Positions 34,798 through 43,532 of a stretch of DNA of 64,000 bases are shown one piece after another. Under the pieces are notes generated by a model that saw only the letters and a list, made by a program, of their open reading frames with translations, was not told where the DNA came from and ran no database searches. The stretch covers positions 992,001 to 1,056,000 of the forward strand of contig NZ_FOZM01000001.1 of assembly GCF_900114675.1 (NCBI RefSeq), in the 5' to 3' direction. Origin of the DNA: Yoonia litorea. GTDB taxonomy: Bacteria; Pseudomonadota; Alphaproteobacteria; Rhodobacterales; Rhodobacteraceae. Position 1 is the stretch's first letter; every line of letters starts with the position of its first letter. Both the position numbers and the translations under genes were made by a program.

Positions 34798-35387
34798 CAT
34801 TTACTTTCGAAAGCTGGATGCGCGCCGTCTGGAACAGCATCATGGAGCCCAGCGAAACCGCGCGTGGCGTCATCGGACTGAACATCCCGCGAAATGCGCT
34901 TTGGACAGCGCTGGCGCTTGTTGCCGTGATCAATGTGATCCTGCTGGGGCTTTTGCAGCTTTTCTCACCGTCAGTCATGGCAACTGATGGTTCAACCTTT
35001 GCAATGTCACCGTTTGGCTATGCGGCCATCATCGGGATCTTTCTGGTGCTGTTTGTCCTTGGCACCCACTACGTTGGCCAGTTTTTCGGTGGCGCTGGGA
35101 CGATAGAGGCGACTTTGGCTATCGTCGTCTGGTTTCAATCGGTCAGTCTGACGCTTGAGGCCGTACAACTGGTGCTGGTCCTGATCAGCCCTGCAATTGG
35201 GTCGATGTTCGGATTGTTGTCGCTTGGTGCGCTGATCTGGGTATTCATTAACTTCGTCAATGTCTTACACGGCTACAATAGTCTGGCTAAGGCGGTCCTG
35301 ACGATCATTTTGTCGCTGATGTCGACGGCGCTTTGTGCGGGTATTCTGTTGGCTGTTCTGGGGATCGGACCCACCGGAGGTTTGTGA
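34794..35387 (+). CDS. Yip1 family membrane protein 2
   Basis: A 197-residue protein with a short amphipathic N-terminus (FESWMRAVWNSIMEPSETAR) and five hydrophobic segments, again Yip1-like. It is distinct in sequence from its neighbour but similar in size and topology, so the two may form a heteromeric membrane unit. Start and stop overlap the flanking genes (ATGA before, TGATG after), so it is made stoichiometrically with sufD and sufS. The function is unknown. Confidence 0.75.
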   Translation: MTFTFESWMRAVWNSIMEPSETARGVIGLNIPRNALWTALALVAVINVILLGLLQLFSPSVMATDGSTFAMSPFGYAAIIGIFLVLFVLGTHYVGQFFGGAGTIEATLAIVVWFQSVSLTLEAVQLVLVLISPAIGSMFGLLSLGALIWVFINFVNVLHGYNSLAKAVLTIILSLMSTALCAGILLAVLGIGPTGGL

Positions 35388-36610
35388 TGAGTTACGATGT
35401 CACCAAAATCAGGGCGGATTTTCCGATCCTGTCACGCACGGTCAACAACAAGCCTCTGGTGTATCTCGACAACGGCGCATCTGCGCAGAAGCCTCAGGTT
35501 GTGATTGATGCGATCACCCAAGCCTATGCGCAGGAATATTCAAACGTGCACCGTGGTCTGCATTACCTGTCCAACCTCGCGACCGAAAAGTACGAAAGTG
35601 TGCGCGGGACGATTGCGCGGTTCCTGAACGCAGGCAGGGAAGACGATATCATCATGAACTCCGGCACGACCGAAGGGATCAACATGGTTGCCTATGGCTG
35701 GGCCATGCCCCGTCTGCAGGCGGGTGATGAGATTGTCCTGTCGATCATGGAACACCATGCCAATATCGTGCCGTGGCACTTCTTGCGTGAACGTCAGGGT
35801 GTCGTGATCAAATGGGTGGATGTGGACGCCAATGGCGACCTTGATCCGCAAAAGGTGATCGATGCCATCGGGCCCAAGACAAAACTCGTCGCGATCACCC
35901 ATATGTCGAACGTGCTGGGCACAGTCGTTGACGTAAAAACGATCACCGCTGGCGCACATGCCAAAGGTGTGCCCGTGCTTGTCGACGGGTCGCAGGCAGC
36001 GGTGCATATGCCCGTGGACGTCCAGGACCTCGATTGCGATTTTTATGCGATCACAGGGCACAAGCTTTACGGCCCCTCTGGGTCCGGCGCGATCTACGTC
36101 AAGAAGGAGCGTATGGCCGAGATGCGGCCCTTCATGGGCGGGGGCGACATGATCCGTGAAGTAAGCCGCGATACGGTGACATGGAATGACCCGCCGATGA
36201 AGTTCGAGGCAGGCACCCCAGGCATTGTCCAGATGATCGGTCTTGGTGTGGCGCTTGATTACATGATGGGTGTCGGGATGGAGGCGATTGCCACCCACGA
36301 GCGCGGATTGCGCGATTACGCCCGCGAACGTCTGAACGGCTTGAACTGGCTGAATGTGCAGGGGCAATCCGCAACCAAAGGGGCGATTTTCTCCTTCCGG
36401 ATGGAGGGTGCCGCACACGCGCATGATATTTCGACCGTGCTCGACAAAAAGGGTGTTGCTGTCAGGGCAGGGACGCACTGTGCGATGCCGTTGATGGAGC
36501 ACATGGGCGTGGGCGCGACCTGTCGCGCGTCATTCGGAATGTACAACACCGTGGAAGAGGTCGACGCGCTGGTTGATGCGTTGGAGCTTTGCCACGAACT
36601 CTTTGCCTGA
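35387..36610 (+). CDS. sufS: Cysteine desulfurase SufS
   Basis: A group II PLP cysteine desulfurase of 407 residues, the sulfur donor for SufBCD, usually with SufE or SufU. It shows VYLDNGASAQKP, NSGTTEGINMVAYGWA, the PLP lysine in ITGHKLYGPSG and the catalytic cysteine in RAGTHCAMPLM. It is the last gene of the suf operon; sufE, an A-type carrier and sufT are not in this window. Confidence 0.95.
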   Translation: MSYDVTKIRADFPILSRTVNNKPLVYLDNGASAQKPQVVIDAITQAYAQEYSNVHRGLHYLSNLATEKYESVRGTIARFLNAGREDDIIMNSGTTEGINMVAYGWAMPRLQAGDEIVLSIMEHHANIVPWHFLRERQGVVIKWVDVDANGDLDPQKVIDAIGPKTKLVAITHMSNVLGTVVDVKTITAGAHAKGVPVLVDGSQAAVHMPVDVQDLDCDFYAITGHKLYGPSGSGAIYVKKERMAEMRPFMGGGDMIREVSRDTVTWNDPPMKFEAGTPGIVQMIGLGVALDYMMGVGMEAIATHERGLRDYARERLNGLNWLNVQGQSATKGAIFSFRMEGAAHAHDISTVLDKKGVAVRAGTHCAMPLMEHMGVGATCRASFGMYNTVEEVDALVDALELCHELFA

Positions 36611-36625
36611 CGCCGGTTTTCGGCG

Positions 36626-36654
36626 TTGCGAGGGGGCGATCACCCCGCTATAGA
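36626..36654 (+). promoter_or_regulatory. Sigma-70-type promoter of tRNA-Arg
   Basis: TTGCGA (36626-36631) and TATAGA (36649-36654) are separated by 17 bases, and the -10 ends 9 bases before the tRNA. The fit in spacing and position is good. A 6-bp hairpin (ACGCCG/CGGCGT, 36610-36626) just before it may end the suf transcript. Confidence 0.65.
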
Positions 36655-36659
36655 CGCTG

Positions 36660-36740
<81 letters not shown>

Positions 36741-36742
36741 GC

Positions 36743-37660
36743 CTACAGCCCCAGTTCTTTGAGTTTATCAGCTTGCCGTGCGGCGAGTGCGTTCACCTCT
36801 GACTTGGTTGCGGCACTCAGCATGCCACCCGGTTTGCGCACGGTATCATGTGCAATCACACCACGTTGCGCGAGGGTGTACTTTCGGATCGCAAGCCCCA
36901 GTCCCGGCTGCGCCTCGTAGCGCACCATCGGCATGTAGGCGTCAAAGATGTCTCTTGCACGGTCAGTGTCGCCTGCGCCGTGCGCCTCAACCACTTGCGC
37001 CATCATTTCAGGGTAGGCAAAGCCGGTCATCGCCCCGTCAGCACCGCGGAGCATTTCTTCCAGCAGGTAGAGACCGCCATTGCCACAGAGGATTGAAATG
37101 CGCCGCGCGCCCTTGTCCGAGGCGGCCCGCAGCGCACTGATCTTGTCGAGGCCGGGCCAGTCCTCGTGTTTGAGCATCACGCAGGTCGGACAATCTTCGA
37201 CCACCTGCAAGATCACCGACGTGGGCACGACCACATTTGTGACCAGCGGGAAGTCCTGCAAAACGAAAGGCGCGTCGCCCAAAACCTCGGCTGTGTTGTG
37301 ATAGTAGGTCAGAATCTGTCCGTCAGTCTTGAGGCTGGATGGCGGTGCAACCATCACGCCAGCCGCACCGATGTCCATCGCGGCGTCAGAAAGGGCCTTC
37401 ATCGCCGCAAAACCGGGGGCGGATACGCCAACGACAATCGGGACCGAGCTGCGTGCTACCACCCGTTTGACGATCCCCACGGATTCTTCTGCCGTCAGCT
37501 TGCCTGCTTCGCCCATCATCCCCAGGATCGTGAGACCCGTGGCACCTGCTTCGATGTAGAAATCGACCATACGGTCGACGCTTTCCCAATCCACGTCGCC
37601 GTTTGGTTTGAACGGTGTCACGGCGATGGTGAAGACACCTTTGGCGGTCTCATCAAGCAT
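36743..37660 (-). CDS. DapA/N-acetylneuraminate lyase family protein with altered active site
   Basis: A 305-residue TIM-barrel class I aldolase-like protein. The Schiff-base lysine is probably K164 ([11 protein letters not shown]). However, the substrate-binding GTTGE of the family is GMMGE (47-51), and the YNxP tyrosine is replaced in LQDFP (134-138). Lysine synthesis or sialic acid cleavage is therefore unlikely; a different 2-oxo acid chemistry is inferred. An AAAGGAG site supports the ATG at 37660, eight bases inside the racemase gene. It is last in the hydantoin operon. Confidence 0.85.
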   Translation of the reverse strand: MLDETAKGVFTIAVTPFKPNGDVDWESVDRMVDFYIEAGATGLTILGMMGEAGKLTAEESVGIVKRVVARSSVPIVVGVSAPGFAAMKALSDAAMDIGAAGVMVAPPSSLKTDGQILTYYHNTAEVLGDAPFVLQDFPLVTNVVVPTSVILQVVEDCPTCVMLKHEDWPGLDKISALRAASDKGARRISILCGNGGLYLLEEMLRGADGAMTGFAYPEMMAQVVEAHGAGDTDRARDIFDAYMPMVRYEAQPGLGLAIRKYTLAQRGVIAHDTVRKPGGMLSAATKSEVNALAARQADKLKELGL

Positions 37661-38333
37661 GGCGGGCTCCTTTGTGGCTTTGTTTAAGGGCAATATGAGA
37701 CAGGGCGAGCGCAGCACCCGCCTGACTGGGTTCAACCACAGGCAGGCCGGTTTCAGTCTCAAGCGTCGCGCGGTAATGCGCCATGCCAGCGCAGCCCATG
37801 ATCAGAACGTCGGCACCATCTTCGTCGCGCAGGCGTTTGCCAGTGGCGATCATTGCCGCAAGGCTTTTGTCGGGATCGGCAAGATCGGCGACGCCAAGAC
37901 CCAGCGCGCGGTCGCCTGCCAGACGGCCCAAGACACCCATTGCACCAAAGGCACGCAAGTGGCGCGGGATCGAGGCGGGCAAGATTGCGATCACGCCGAA
38001 ACGTTGGCCCAGCGTCAGCGCCGACATCACGGCGGCTTCCTGTATGCCCACGACGGGGAGGGTGGTTTGATCTCGCAAGGCATTGAGCCCGGGGTCCCCA
38101 AAACAGGCAATCACGTAGCCTGCAGCATCTTTTTGCGCAGCAGCCAGTTTCAACATCGGTGCAATGGTCAGGTCGGCCTGCTTCTGGCTTTCGATGCCCG
38201 GCGGTCCCTCAGCCAAGGTCAGGCAGCGGATCGGAATACCAAGGCGCCGCAGGGGATCAACGGCGCGGTCAATCCCCGCAGTCACCGCATCCGAGGAATT
38301 GGGGTTGATGATGATGAGGGTGTCGCCGCTCAT
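37653..38333 (-). CDS. Asp/Glu/hydantoin racemase family protein
   Basis: A 226-residue cofactor-independent racemase. The two catalytic cysteines are visible in VIACFGDPGL and IMGCAGMAHY, and the start TLIIINPNSS is typical of the hydantoin racemase/maleate isomerase clan. Beside a hydantoinase it most likely racemises 5-substituted hydantoins; allantoin is possible. It overlaps the DapA-family gene downstream and the VOC gene upstream (4 bases). Confidence 0.88.
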   Translation of the reverse strand: MSGDTLIIINPNSSDAVTAGIDRAVDPLRRLGIPIRCLTLAEGPPGIESQKQADLTIAPMLKLAAAQKDAAGYVIACFGDPGLNALRDQTTLPVVGIQEAAVMSALTLGQRFGVIAILPASIPRHLRAFGAMGVLGRLAGDRALGLGVADLADPDKSLAAMIATGKRLRDEDGADVLIMGCAGMAHYRATLETETGLPVVEPSQAGAALALSHIALKQSHKGARHA

Positions 38334-38719
38334 GCGCCGGGCCGCGTCGCGGACTGGATTTCGATCTGGTAGCCTTCGGGATCGTTGAAGACGAAGGCGC
38401 GGATGCCGATGTCATCATTGACAAAAAGCTCAGACAGGTTGTCGAGGCTTTCTTCCTGCGCATAGGCATACCACGCGTCCACATCGGGTACACGGATGCA
38501 AAGCTGGACGCACTTCTCTGGCAACCATTTGTTCATGCCCTTTGTTTCGTCCACCAGCCCGACATGCGCGCCCTCGGCGATCCGGTAGATTTTGCACCAG
38601 CCCTGATCGATCGCAAGGGATAGTCCAAGCACGTTCTCATAGAACCGCATCGCGGCAGGAAGATCGCGGTAGTAGAAAAATGTGATGGCGAGTTTGTTTG
38701 CGGTTTCGGGGCGGGGCAT
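38330..38719 (-). CDS. VOC (glyoxalase/bleomycin resistance) superfamily protein
   Basis: A 129-residue metal-binding beta-alpha-beta protein. The N-terminal ITFFYYRDLPAAMRFYENVLGL and the C-terminal FVFNDPEGYQIEIQ with its Glu are the VOC signatures. The reaction is unknown. Its position between hydantoinase and racemase suggests an isomerase or lyase in the same pathway, not antibiotic resistance. Confidence 0.85.
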   Translation of the reverse strand: MPRPETANKLAITFFYYRDLPAAMRFYENVLGLSLAIDQGWCKIYRIAEGAHVGLVDETKGMNKWLPEKCVQLCIRVPDVDAWYAYAQEESLDNLSELFVNDDIGIRAFVFNDPEGYQIEIQSATRPGA

Positions 38720-38721
38720 TG

Positions 38722-40122
38722 CTATCCTTTCATTTGCGGGCGCTGGGGGCGATCAATCCATTTGCCAGAGCCCGGCATGGCGTCAAATGTACCATTCACC
38801 ACGATGTTTCTGCCGCGCAGCCAGACATCTGTGGGCCAACCTTTGATGTTACGACCCGCCCATGGGTTATAGCCCACGTTGTCATGCAAATCGTTCCCTG
38901 TGTAGGTCACCGATGCGTCGGGGTCCCAAATGGTGATGTCGGCATCCATGCCAACGGCAAGGCGGCCCTTTTTCTCTAGTCCATAGATTTCGGCAGCGCG
39001 GGTCGATGTGATGTGCGCAAAGGCCTCTGGCCCGCCCTTGCCTTTGCTCACCATGGCGTCGAACATCAGCGGCAGACGCGTCTCTAATCCGGGTAACCCA
39101 TTCGCGATCTGGTCAAACCGCGCATCAGGCCCCGCTGAGAGCTTTCCGGTCTCGTCATAGCGGTAAGGGGCATGGTCCGAGGACACCAGTTGCAATGTGC
39201 CATCTGCCAAGGCTTCCCAAAGTGCTGCCTGATCGTCCTCTGTCCGTTGCGGCGGGGAGCACATGAACTTGGCGCCTTCCAGACCATCCTGATGCAGGAT
39301 GTCTTCGGTCATGAAGAGGTAATGCGGGCATGTTTCGGCCCAGACCGGCGCGCCGCGCTTTCGCGCAGCGCGGATCGCCTCGGCCCCTTCGCGCGTGGAG
39401 ATGTGAAAAACCATCACAGGTGTCTCTAGGTATTCGGCAAAGCGGCAAATGCGATCGACCGCCTCGATCTCTGCCATGCGCGGGTGTGAGGCGGCGTGGT
39501 GGTGGGGCGCAGTTTTTCCAGCAGCGATGAGCGCGGCCTTGGCATCAGCAATGATGGCGTCGTTTTCTGCATGAACGCAGACCAGTGCACCGGCCGCACG
39601 CGCCTGTCTCAACGTGTGTAAAATCTGCGCGTCGGTTAGTTTGATATTGTAAGTCGTGAAAACCTTGATCGACCGATGGCCTGCCGTGATCGCCGTTGTG
39701 ATATCGTGATCAAAGTTGGGCACGTCCGTTTCGCGCACGATCATATGGAATGCGTGGTCAATCATCGCCCCGCGTGCAGCACGCGCCGAGTAATCGATCA
39801 GGGCATCACTGATTCTTTGGGCCTCGGCTTGTGCGGCAAAGCTGATCAATGACGTGGTGCCACCCATCGCGGCAGACCGTGTCGCGGTCTCGAATGTGTC
39901 GGCATTCATCAGACCCATGCCGGACATCTGTTCGATATGGGCGTGTGGGTCGACCCCGCCAGGCACCACAAATTTGCCTGTCGCATCAAATTCAACGCGC
40001 CCGGAAAGCGCCGGTCCGATTTCGGCGATGGTTTCACCAATGACGCCAAGATCGCCTATCACCACACCTTGCGGCGTGACGATGCGGCCGTTTTTCACAA
40101 CAAGATCATACGATTGGGACAT
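38722..40122 (-). CDS. Dihydropyrimidinase/D-hydantoinase family amidohydrolase
   Basis: A 466-residue cyclic amidohydrolase that opens hydantoin or dihydropyrimidine rings. Metal ligands are seen in GGVDPHAHIEQ, the carboxylated lysine in HRSIKVFTTYN, VCVHAEND, FHISTREGAE and SSDHAPY. The ATG at 40122 has AGGAA upstream; an in-frame ATG at 40164 is the alternative. It is the first gene of a four-gene operon with VOC, racemase and DapA-like proteins. No carbamoylase lies in this operon. Confidence 0.92.
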   Translation of the reverse strand: MSQSYDLVVKNGRIVTPQGVVIGDLGVIGETIAEIGPALSGRVEFDATGKFVVPGGVDPHAHIEQMSGMGLMNADTFETATRSAAMGGTTSLISFAAQAEAQRISDALIDYSARAARGAMIDHAFHMIVRETDVPNFDHDITTAITAGHRSIKVFTTYNIKLTDAQILHTLRQARAAGALVCVHAENDAIIADAKAALIAAGKTAPHHHAASHPRMAEIEAVDRICRFAEYLETPVMVFHISTREGAEAIRAARKRGAPVWAETCPHYLFMTEDILHQDGLEGAKFMCSPPQRTEDDQAALWEALADGTLQLVSSDHAPYRYDETGKLSAGPDARFDQIANGLPGLETRLPLMFDAMVSKGKGGPEAFAHITSTRAAEIYGLEKKGRLAVGMDADITIWDPDASVTYTGNDLHDNVGYNPWAGRNIKGWPTDVWLRGRNIVVNGTFDAMPGSGKWIDRPQRPQMKG

Positions 40123-40184
40123 GACGGCAAGTTCCTGAATATTCAGGGCAATGTTGCCGCGCATCCGCGCCGATACGCAAGCCC

Positions 40185-40493
40185 TTAGCGGCCTGATTCA
40201 GCGCTGTCGTTCTTGCTGGAAAGATCTTTGACAGATGCGCGCCCGATCATGTGCGCGCCGATCGGCGACGTCAGCATCAGAAAGAGGATGATGGCGACCA
40301 CACGGACCGTGATTTCGGTCTCAGACAGGTAGATTGCACCGCCTATCAAAATCAGGCTTGATCCAAGGATGCCGGCCTTTGTGGATGCGTGCATCCGCAT
40401 AAGAACATCAGGCAGCCGCAGAACACCAATGGCCGCGATCAGAGCAAAAAAGCCACCAATCAGAAGAAACAGCCCGATCAGAATATCAGTCAT
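40185..40493 (-). CDS. mnhG: Mrp cation/proton antiporter subunit G
   Basis: A 102-residue membrane protein with three hydrophobic helices and the conserved LPDVLMRMHASTKAGILG. It is the last subunit of the seven-gene Mrp operon that exchanges Na+ or K+ for protons across the inner membrane. It overlaps mnhF by 8 bases. Confidence 0.93.
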   Translation of the reverse strand: MTDILIGLFLLIGGFFALIAAIGVLRLPDVLMRMHASTKAGILGSSLILIGGAIYLSETEITVRVVAIILFLMLTSPIGAHMIGRASVKDLSSKNDSAESGR

Positions 40494-40788
40494 TGGTTAA
40501 CTCCTTTCGCCGCGCATCTGCGCGTTCGGCGTATCGTGCAAGAGCCACGGTTGCGAGAAAACCAACCAAAGCCAGCACCAGTGCCACGTCCAACAGCGCA
40601 TAAACGCCCGTTGCCACAGCAGCGACACCGCACACGGCGATAATTGACACTGTCATCATATCCAGCGCCACGACGCGGTCTGCCAGAGTGGGGCCTTTTG
40701 CAAGGCGGATGAAGGCAACTGCGAGCGACAGCATCACCATCACGAAGCTGATTGAGATTGCCCAATCGAGGAAAACGTAGGTCGCCAT
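40486..40788 (-). CDS. mnhF: Mrp cation/proton antiporter subunit F
   Basis: A 100-residue protein with three helices and the family motif KGPTLADRVVALDMM. It is a small accessory subunit of the Mrp complex. The ATG at 40788 shares a base with the mnhE stop. Confidence 0.93.
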   Translation of the reverse strand: MATYVFLDWAISISFVMVMLSLAVAFIRLAKGPTLADRVVALDMMTVSIIAVCGVAAVATGVYALLDVALVLALVGFLATVALARYAERADARRKELTND

Positions 40789-41264
40789 TATTCGAATACC
40801 TCCCGCACCATGCGCTCCATCCCGTTTTTCAGGCTTTGCACCACTTCATCAGGATCATCCGCGAACATTGCGTGCACGATCAGTGTTTTACGATCTGGCG
40901 TGACATCAAGGCTCAGGGTGCCAGGGGTCAGCGAAATCAGGTTCGTCACCAAAAGGATTTCGATGTCTGATTTCACGTCCAGCGGCATTTCCAAGATCTT
41001 GGGGTTTGAGTGATCTGTGGGTGTCAGCACGTCATATGCCACCCGCAGGCTCGACATCAGCAGATCGTAGATGAAGAACAGGATCAGGCGCACGATCCGA
41101 TAGGCGCGTAAGTAGTAAGATCCCGGACCACCAAGCAGTGGTTGCAGCATCCACAAGACCAGAAACCCGAGGATAAAACCGACGGTCAGTTGGAAAAGCG
41201 TGAAACTACCCCAAAGTGCGGCCCAGACGACAGCCGCCAGCAGGTTCAGCAGAAACAGGTTCAT
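40788..41264 (-). CDS. mnhE: Mrp cation/proton antiporter subunit E
   Basis: A 158-residue subunit with N-terminal hydrophobic segments (LLNLLAAVVWAALWGSF; FILGFLVLWMLQPLL) and a C-terminal cytoplasmic domain with SLTPGTLSLDVTPD, characteristic of MnhE. The start overlaps the mnhD stop (ATGA). Confidence 0.93.
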   Translation of the reverse strand: MNLFLLNLLAAVVWAALWGSFTLFQLTVGFILGFLVLWMLQPLLGGPGSYYLRAYRIVRLILFFIYDLLMSSLRVAYDVLTPTDHSNPKILEMPLDVKSDIEILLVTNLISLTPGTLSLDVTPDRKTLIVHAMFADDPDEVVQSLKNGMERMVREVFE

Positions 41265-42754
41265 TGCGCATCCCCCAAGACAGCCGTGATGTAATCTGAC
41301 GGATCAAGCAGTTGCGCGGCTGAACGTTCTGCAAACTGGACGAAGGGTTCAGGGTTCATGCCAATAAACACTGTCAGGACCGCAAGCCCGGCAATTGGCA
41401 AAAGTTGCGCCCACTTGTTGCTGAGCTTCTCCATGCGCGGCTCGATCCCGTCCGGATGGTTCTTCCAGAAGGCCTCTGCCCAGATCTTGGTCATGGAATA
41501 GATTGTCATCAGCCCCACCGCCAATGCGATAAAGGCGACAAACCACATCTCAATGTCCAAAGTTGCCTTGACGATGATGTATTTCGCCCAGAAACCCGAA
41601 AGCGGTGGAAAGCCTGCCAGAGAAAACGCAGGCACAAGAAACAGAACGCCAAGGAAAGGCGCATATTTGTAAAGACCGCCGATCTGGTACACTTCCGTGC
41701 CTCCTGTCAGGCGCTTGGCGACGCCAGCAATCAGGAACAGGTTTGCCTTCACGATGATGTGGTGCACGAGATAGAAAACCGCACCGACAATGGCCAACGG
41801 TGTCATCAGTGCCAGCCCCAAAATCATATAGCCGATCTGGCTGATGATGTGGAACGACAGGATCTTGCGGAAGTCTGACTGCGCTGCTGCCCCCAGAACG
41901 CCGACAACCATGGTCAAGCAAGCAACCCACAACAGGATTGTATGCGTGAAGGCGATATCGTGGTCAAAAACGAGCGTAAAACAACGGATCAATGCATAGA
42001 CACCGACCTTTGTCAGAAGCCCTGCAAAAATCGCTGAAACCGAAAAGCTTGGCGTATGATAGGCGGCGGGAAGCCAGAAGAAGAGGGGGAAGACTGCAGC
42101 TTTGACCCCGAAGGCGACCATGAACATCATGGCCACGACCGTCAGCAACCCTTGATTTTCGATCTCTTCGACTTTCAGGGCCAGATCGGCAAAGTTCAAT
42201 GTGCCGGTCAGACCATAGAGCAGGCCAATGCCGGTCAGGAAGAAGATCGTCGAGATCAGATTGAGTGCAACGTATTTGACACCGCCGTCGAGTTGCTCTT
42301 TCCCGCCCATCAGGACCAAGAGGCCGAAGGATGCGATCAGCATAACCTCAAACCAGACGTAGAGGTTGAACAGGTCGCCGGTCAGGAAGGCCCCCGTCAC
42401 ACCGGCCAACAGCACCTGAAACAATCCGTGATACCCAAGCCGTTCCTGTGCCTCTGTCACATCGCCCATCGCATAGATTGCAACAGCGAAGCCGGTGATG
42501 GCTGTGATGAGCACCATCACGGCCGACAAAAGGTCAGCGACGAGCGTAATGCCGAAAGGGGCGGCCCACTGGCCCATTTGGGCGGCGACAACGCCTTTAT
42601 CAAGGACAATGGCCATCAGTGCAATGGATGCGACCAGACCAAGGGCCGACCCGGCGACCGACACCCATTTGCCAGAGGCTGAATGGCGCAGAAGATATGC
42701 TGCAATCGCCGTCAGAAACGGGATGATCAGCGGAAGGGATAGAAACCAGCTCAT
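41261..42754 (-). CDS. mnhD: Mrp cation/proton antiporter subunit D
   Basis: A 497-residue NuoN/NuoM-like proton-translocating subunit with about fourteen helices. It contains the helix-associated lysine in GLLTKVGVYALIR and the segment HIISQIGYMILGLAL, conserved from respiratory complex I. A key glutamate is in WFEVMLIASFG. Confidence 0.95.
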   Translation of the reverse strand: MSWFLSLPLIIPFLTAIAAYLLRHSASGKWVSVAGSALGLVASIALMAIVLDKGVVAAQMGQWAAPFGITLVADLLSAVMVLITAITGFAVAIYAMGDVTEAQERLGYHGLFQVLLAGVTGAFLTGDLFNLYVWFEVMLIASFGLLVLMGGKEQLDGGVKYVALNLISTIFFLTGIGLLYGLTGTLNFADLALKVEEIENQGLLTVVAMMFMVAFGVKAAVFPLFFWLPAAYHTPSFSVSAIFAGLLTKVGVYALIRCFTLVFDHDIAFTHTILLWVACLTMVVGVLGAAAQSDFRKILSFHIISQIGYMILGLALMTPLAIVGAVFYLVHHIIVKANLFLIAGVAKRLTGGTEVYQIGGLYKYAPFLGVLFLVPAFSLAGFPPLSGFWAKYIIVKATLDIEMWFVAFIALAVGLMTIYSMTKIWAEAFWKNHPDGIEPRMEKLSNKWAQLLPIAGLAVLTVFIGMNPEPFVQFAERSAAQLLDPSDYITAVLGDAQ

Positions 42755-43113
42755 TATTTTTGTTCTTTTGGTTCGGCGACGCGCATTTCGTCGGTATGGA
42801 GGGTGCCAAGCGATTGGTAGGCACGGAACGCAAGCACCAGTGCGAAGGCAAACAGCCCGAAACCAATCACGATTGCCGTCAGAACGAGGGCTTGGGGCAG
42901 GGCGTTTGCCACCTCGCTCACCGGGGCATCAACCCCATCGGGGATCAGCGGCGGTGCACCTGGCGTGAGGCGACCGGCCACAAAGATGGTCAGGTTCGCC
43001 GCGTTCGACAAAAGGATCAGTCCGAACAGAAAGCGCAGCAGGTTCCGCGCCAGCATCAGATAGACAGATGCAGCCACCAACACGCCAATCAAAAGTGAAA
43101 GCAGTTGTTCCAT
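42754..43113 (-). CDS. mnhC: Mrp cation/proton antiporter subunit C
   Basis: A 119-residue NuoK-like subunit with three helices, including LLRFLFGLILLSNAANLTIF and PQALVLTAIVIGFGLFAFAL. The frame is open to 43248, but the ATG at 43113 overlaps the mnhB stop (TAATG) and matches the family start. Confidence 0.94.
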   Translation of the reverse strand: MEQLLSLLIGVLVAASVYLMLARNLLRFLFGLILLSNAANLTIFVAGRLTPGAPPLIPDGVDAPVSEVANALPQALVLTAIVIGFGLFAFALVLAFRAYQSLGTLHTDEMRVAEPKEQK

Positions 43114-43532
43114 TAGACGCTTTCCTCCAGCGCGAAGGTGATCGACAGCACGGCCCCGAGGACGACCAGATAAACGCCAATGTCGAAAACAAGGACGGTC
43201 GAAAGCGGGATGCCCTTGTCGTCCTCGGTTTCGTTGATGAAAAGCCACTGACCGGTGAAGAAATTGTCGCCAAAGATTGCGGCAATGATCCCCGCCAGAA
43301 GGGCAATGCCAAGTCCGGCGCCTGCGATGCTTCCCGGGTCGAACCGCAGCGCGCGCCGCGCGTCCTCGGTCCCGCAGGCAATCGCGAAAACAACAAATCC
43401 TGTGGCCGCGATCAGGCCGCCTATAAAGCCGCCTCCGGGCGCATTATGGCCACGCAGCAGCATGTAGATCGAAAAGATGACGAGGAGCAAAGCCAGCAAG
43501 CGTGCGCCAGCCCTGAGGATGACGGAGTTCAT
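43113..43532 (-). CDS. mnhB: Mrp cation/proton antiporter subunit B
   Basis: A 139-residue subunit with four helices and the conserved RGHNAPGGGFIGGLIAA. A separate MnhB makes this the seven-subunit type of Mrp operon. Start and mnhA stop overlap as ATGA. Confidence 0.94.
   Translation of the reverse strand: MNSVILRAGARLLALLLVIFSIYMLLRGHNAPGGGFIGGLIAATGFVVFAIACGTEDARRALRFDPGSIAGAGLGIALLAGIIAAIFGDNFFTGQWLFINETEDDKGIPLSTVLVFDIGVYLVVLGAVLSITFALEESV

Noticed and set aside
35540-36502. 320-codon minus-strand ORF opposite sufS
   Set aside because: His/Cys-rich antisense translation is a by-product of the sufS codon pattern.
38330-38719. Bleomycin-resistance gene
   Set aside because: It is only a generic VOC-fold protein within a catabolic operon.
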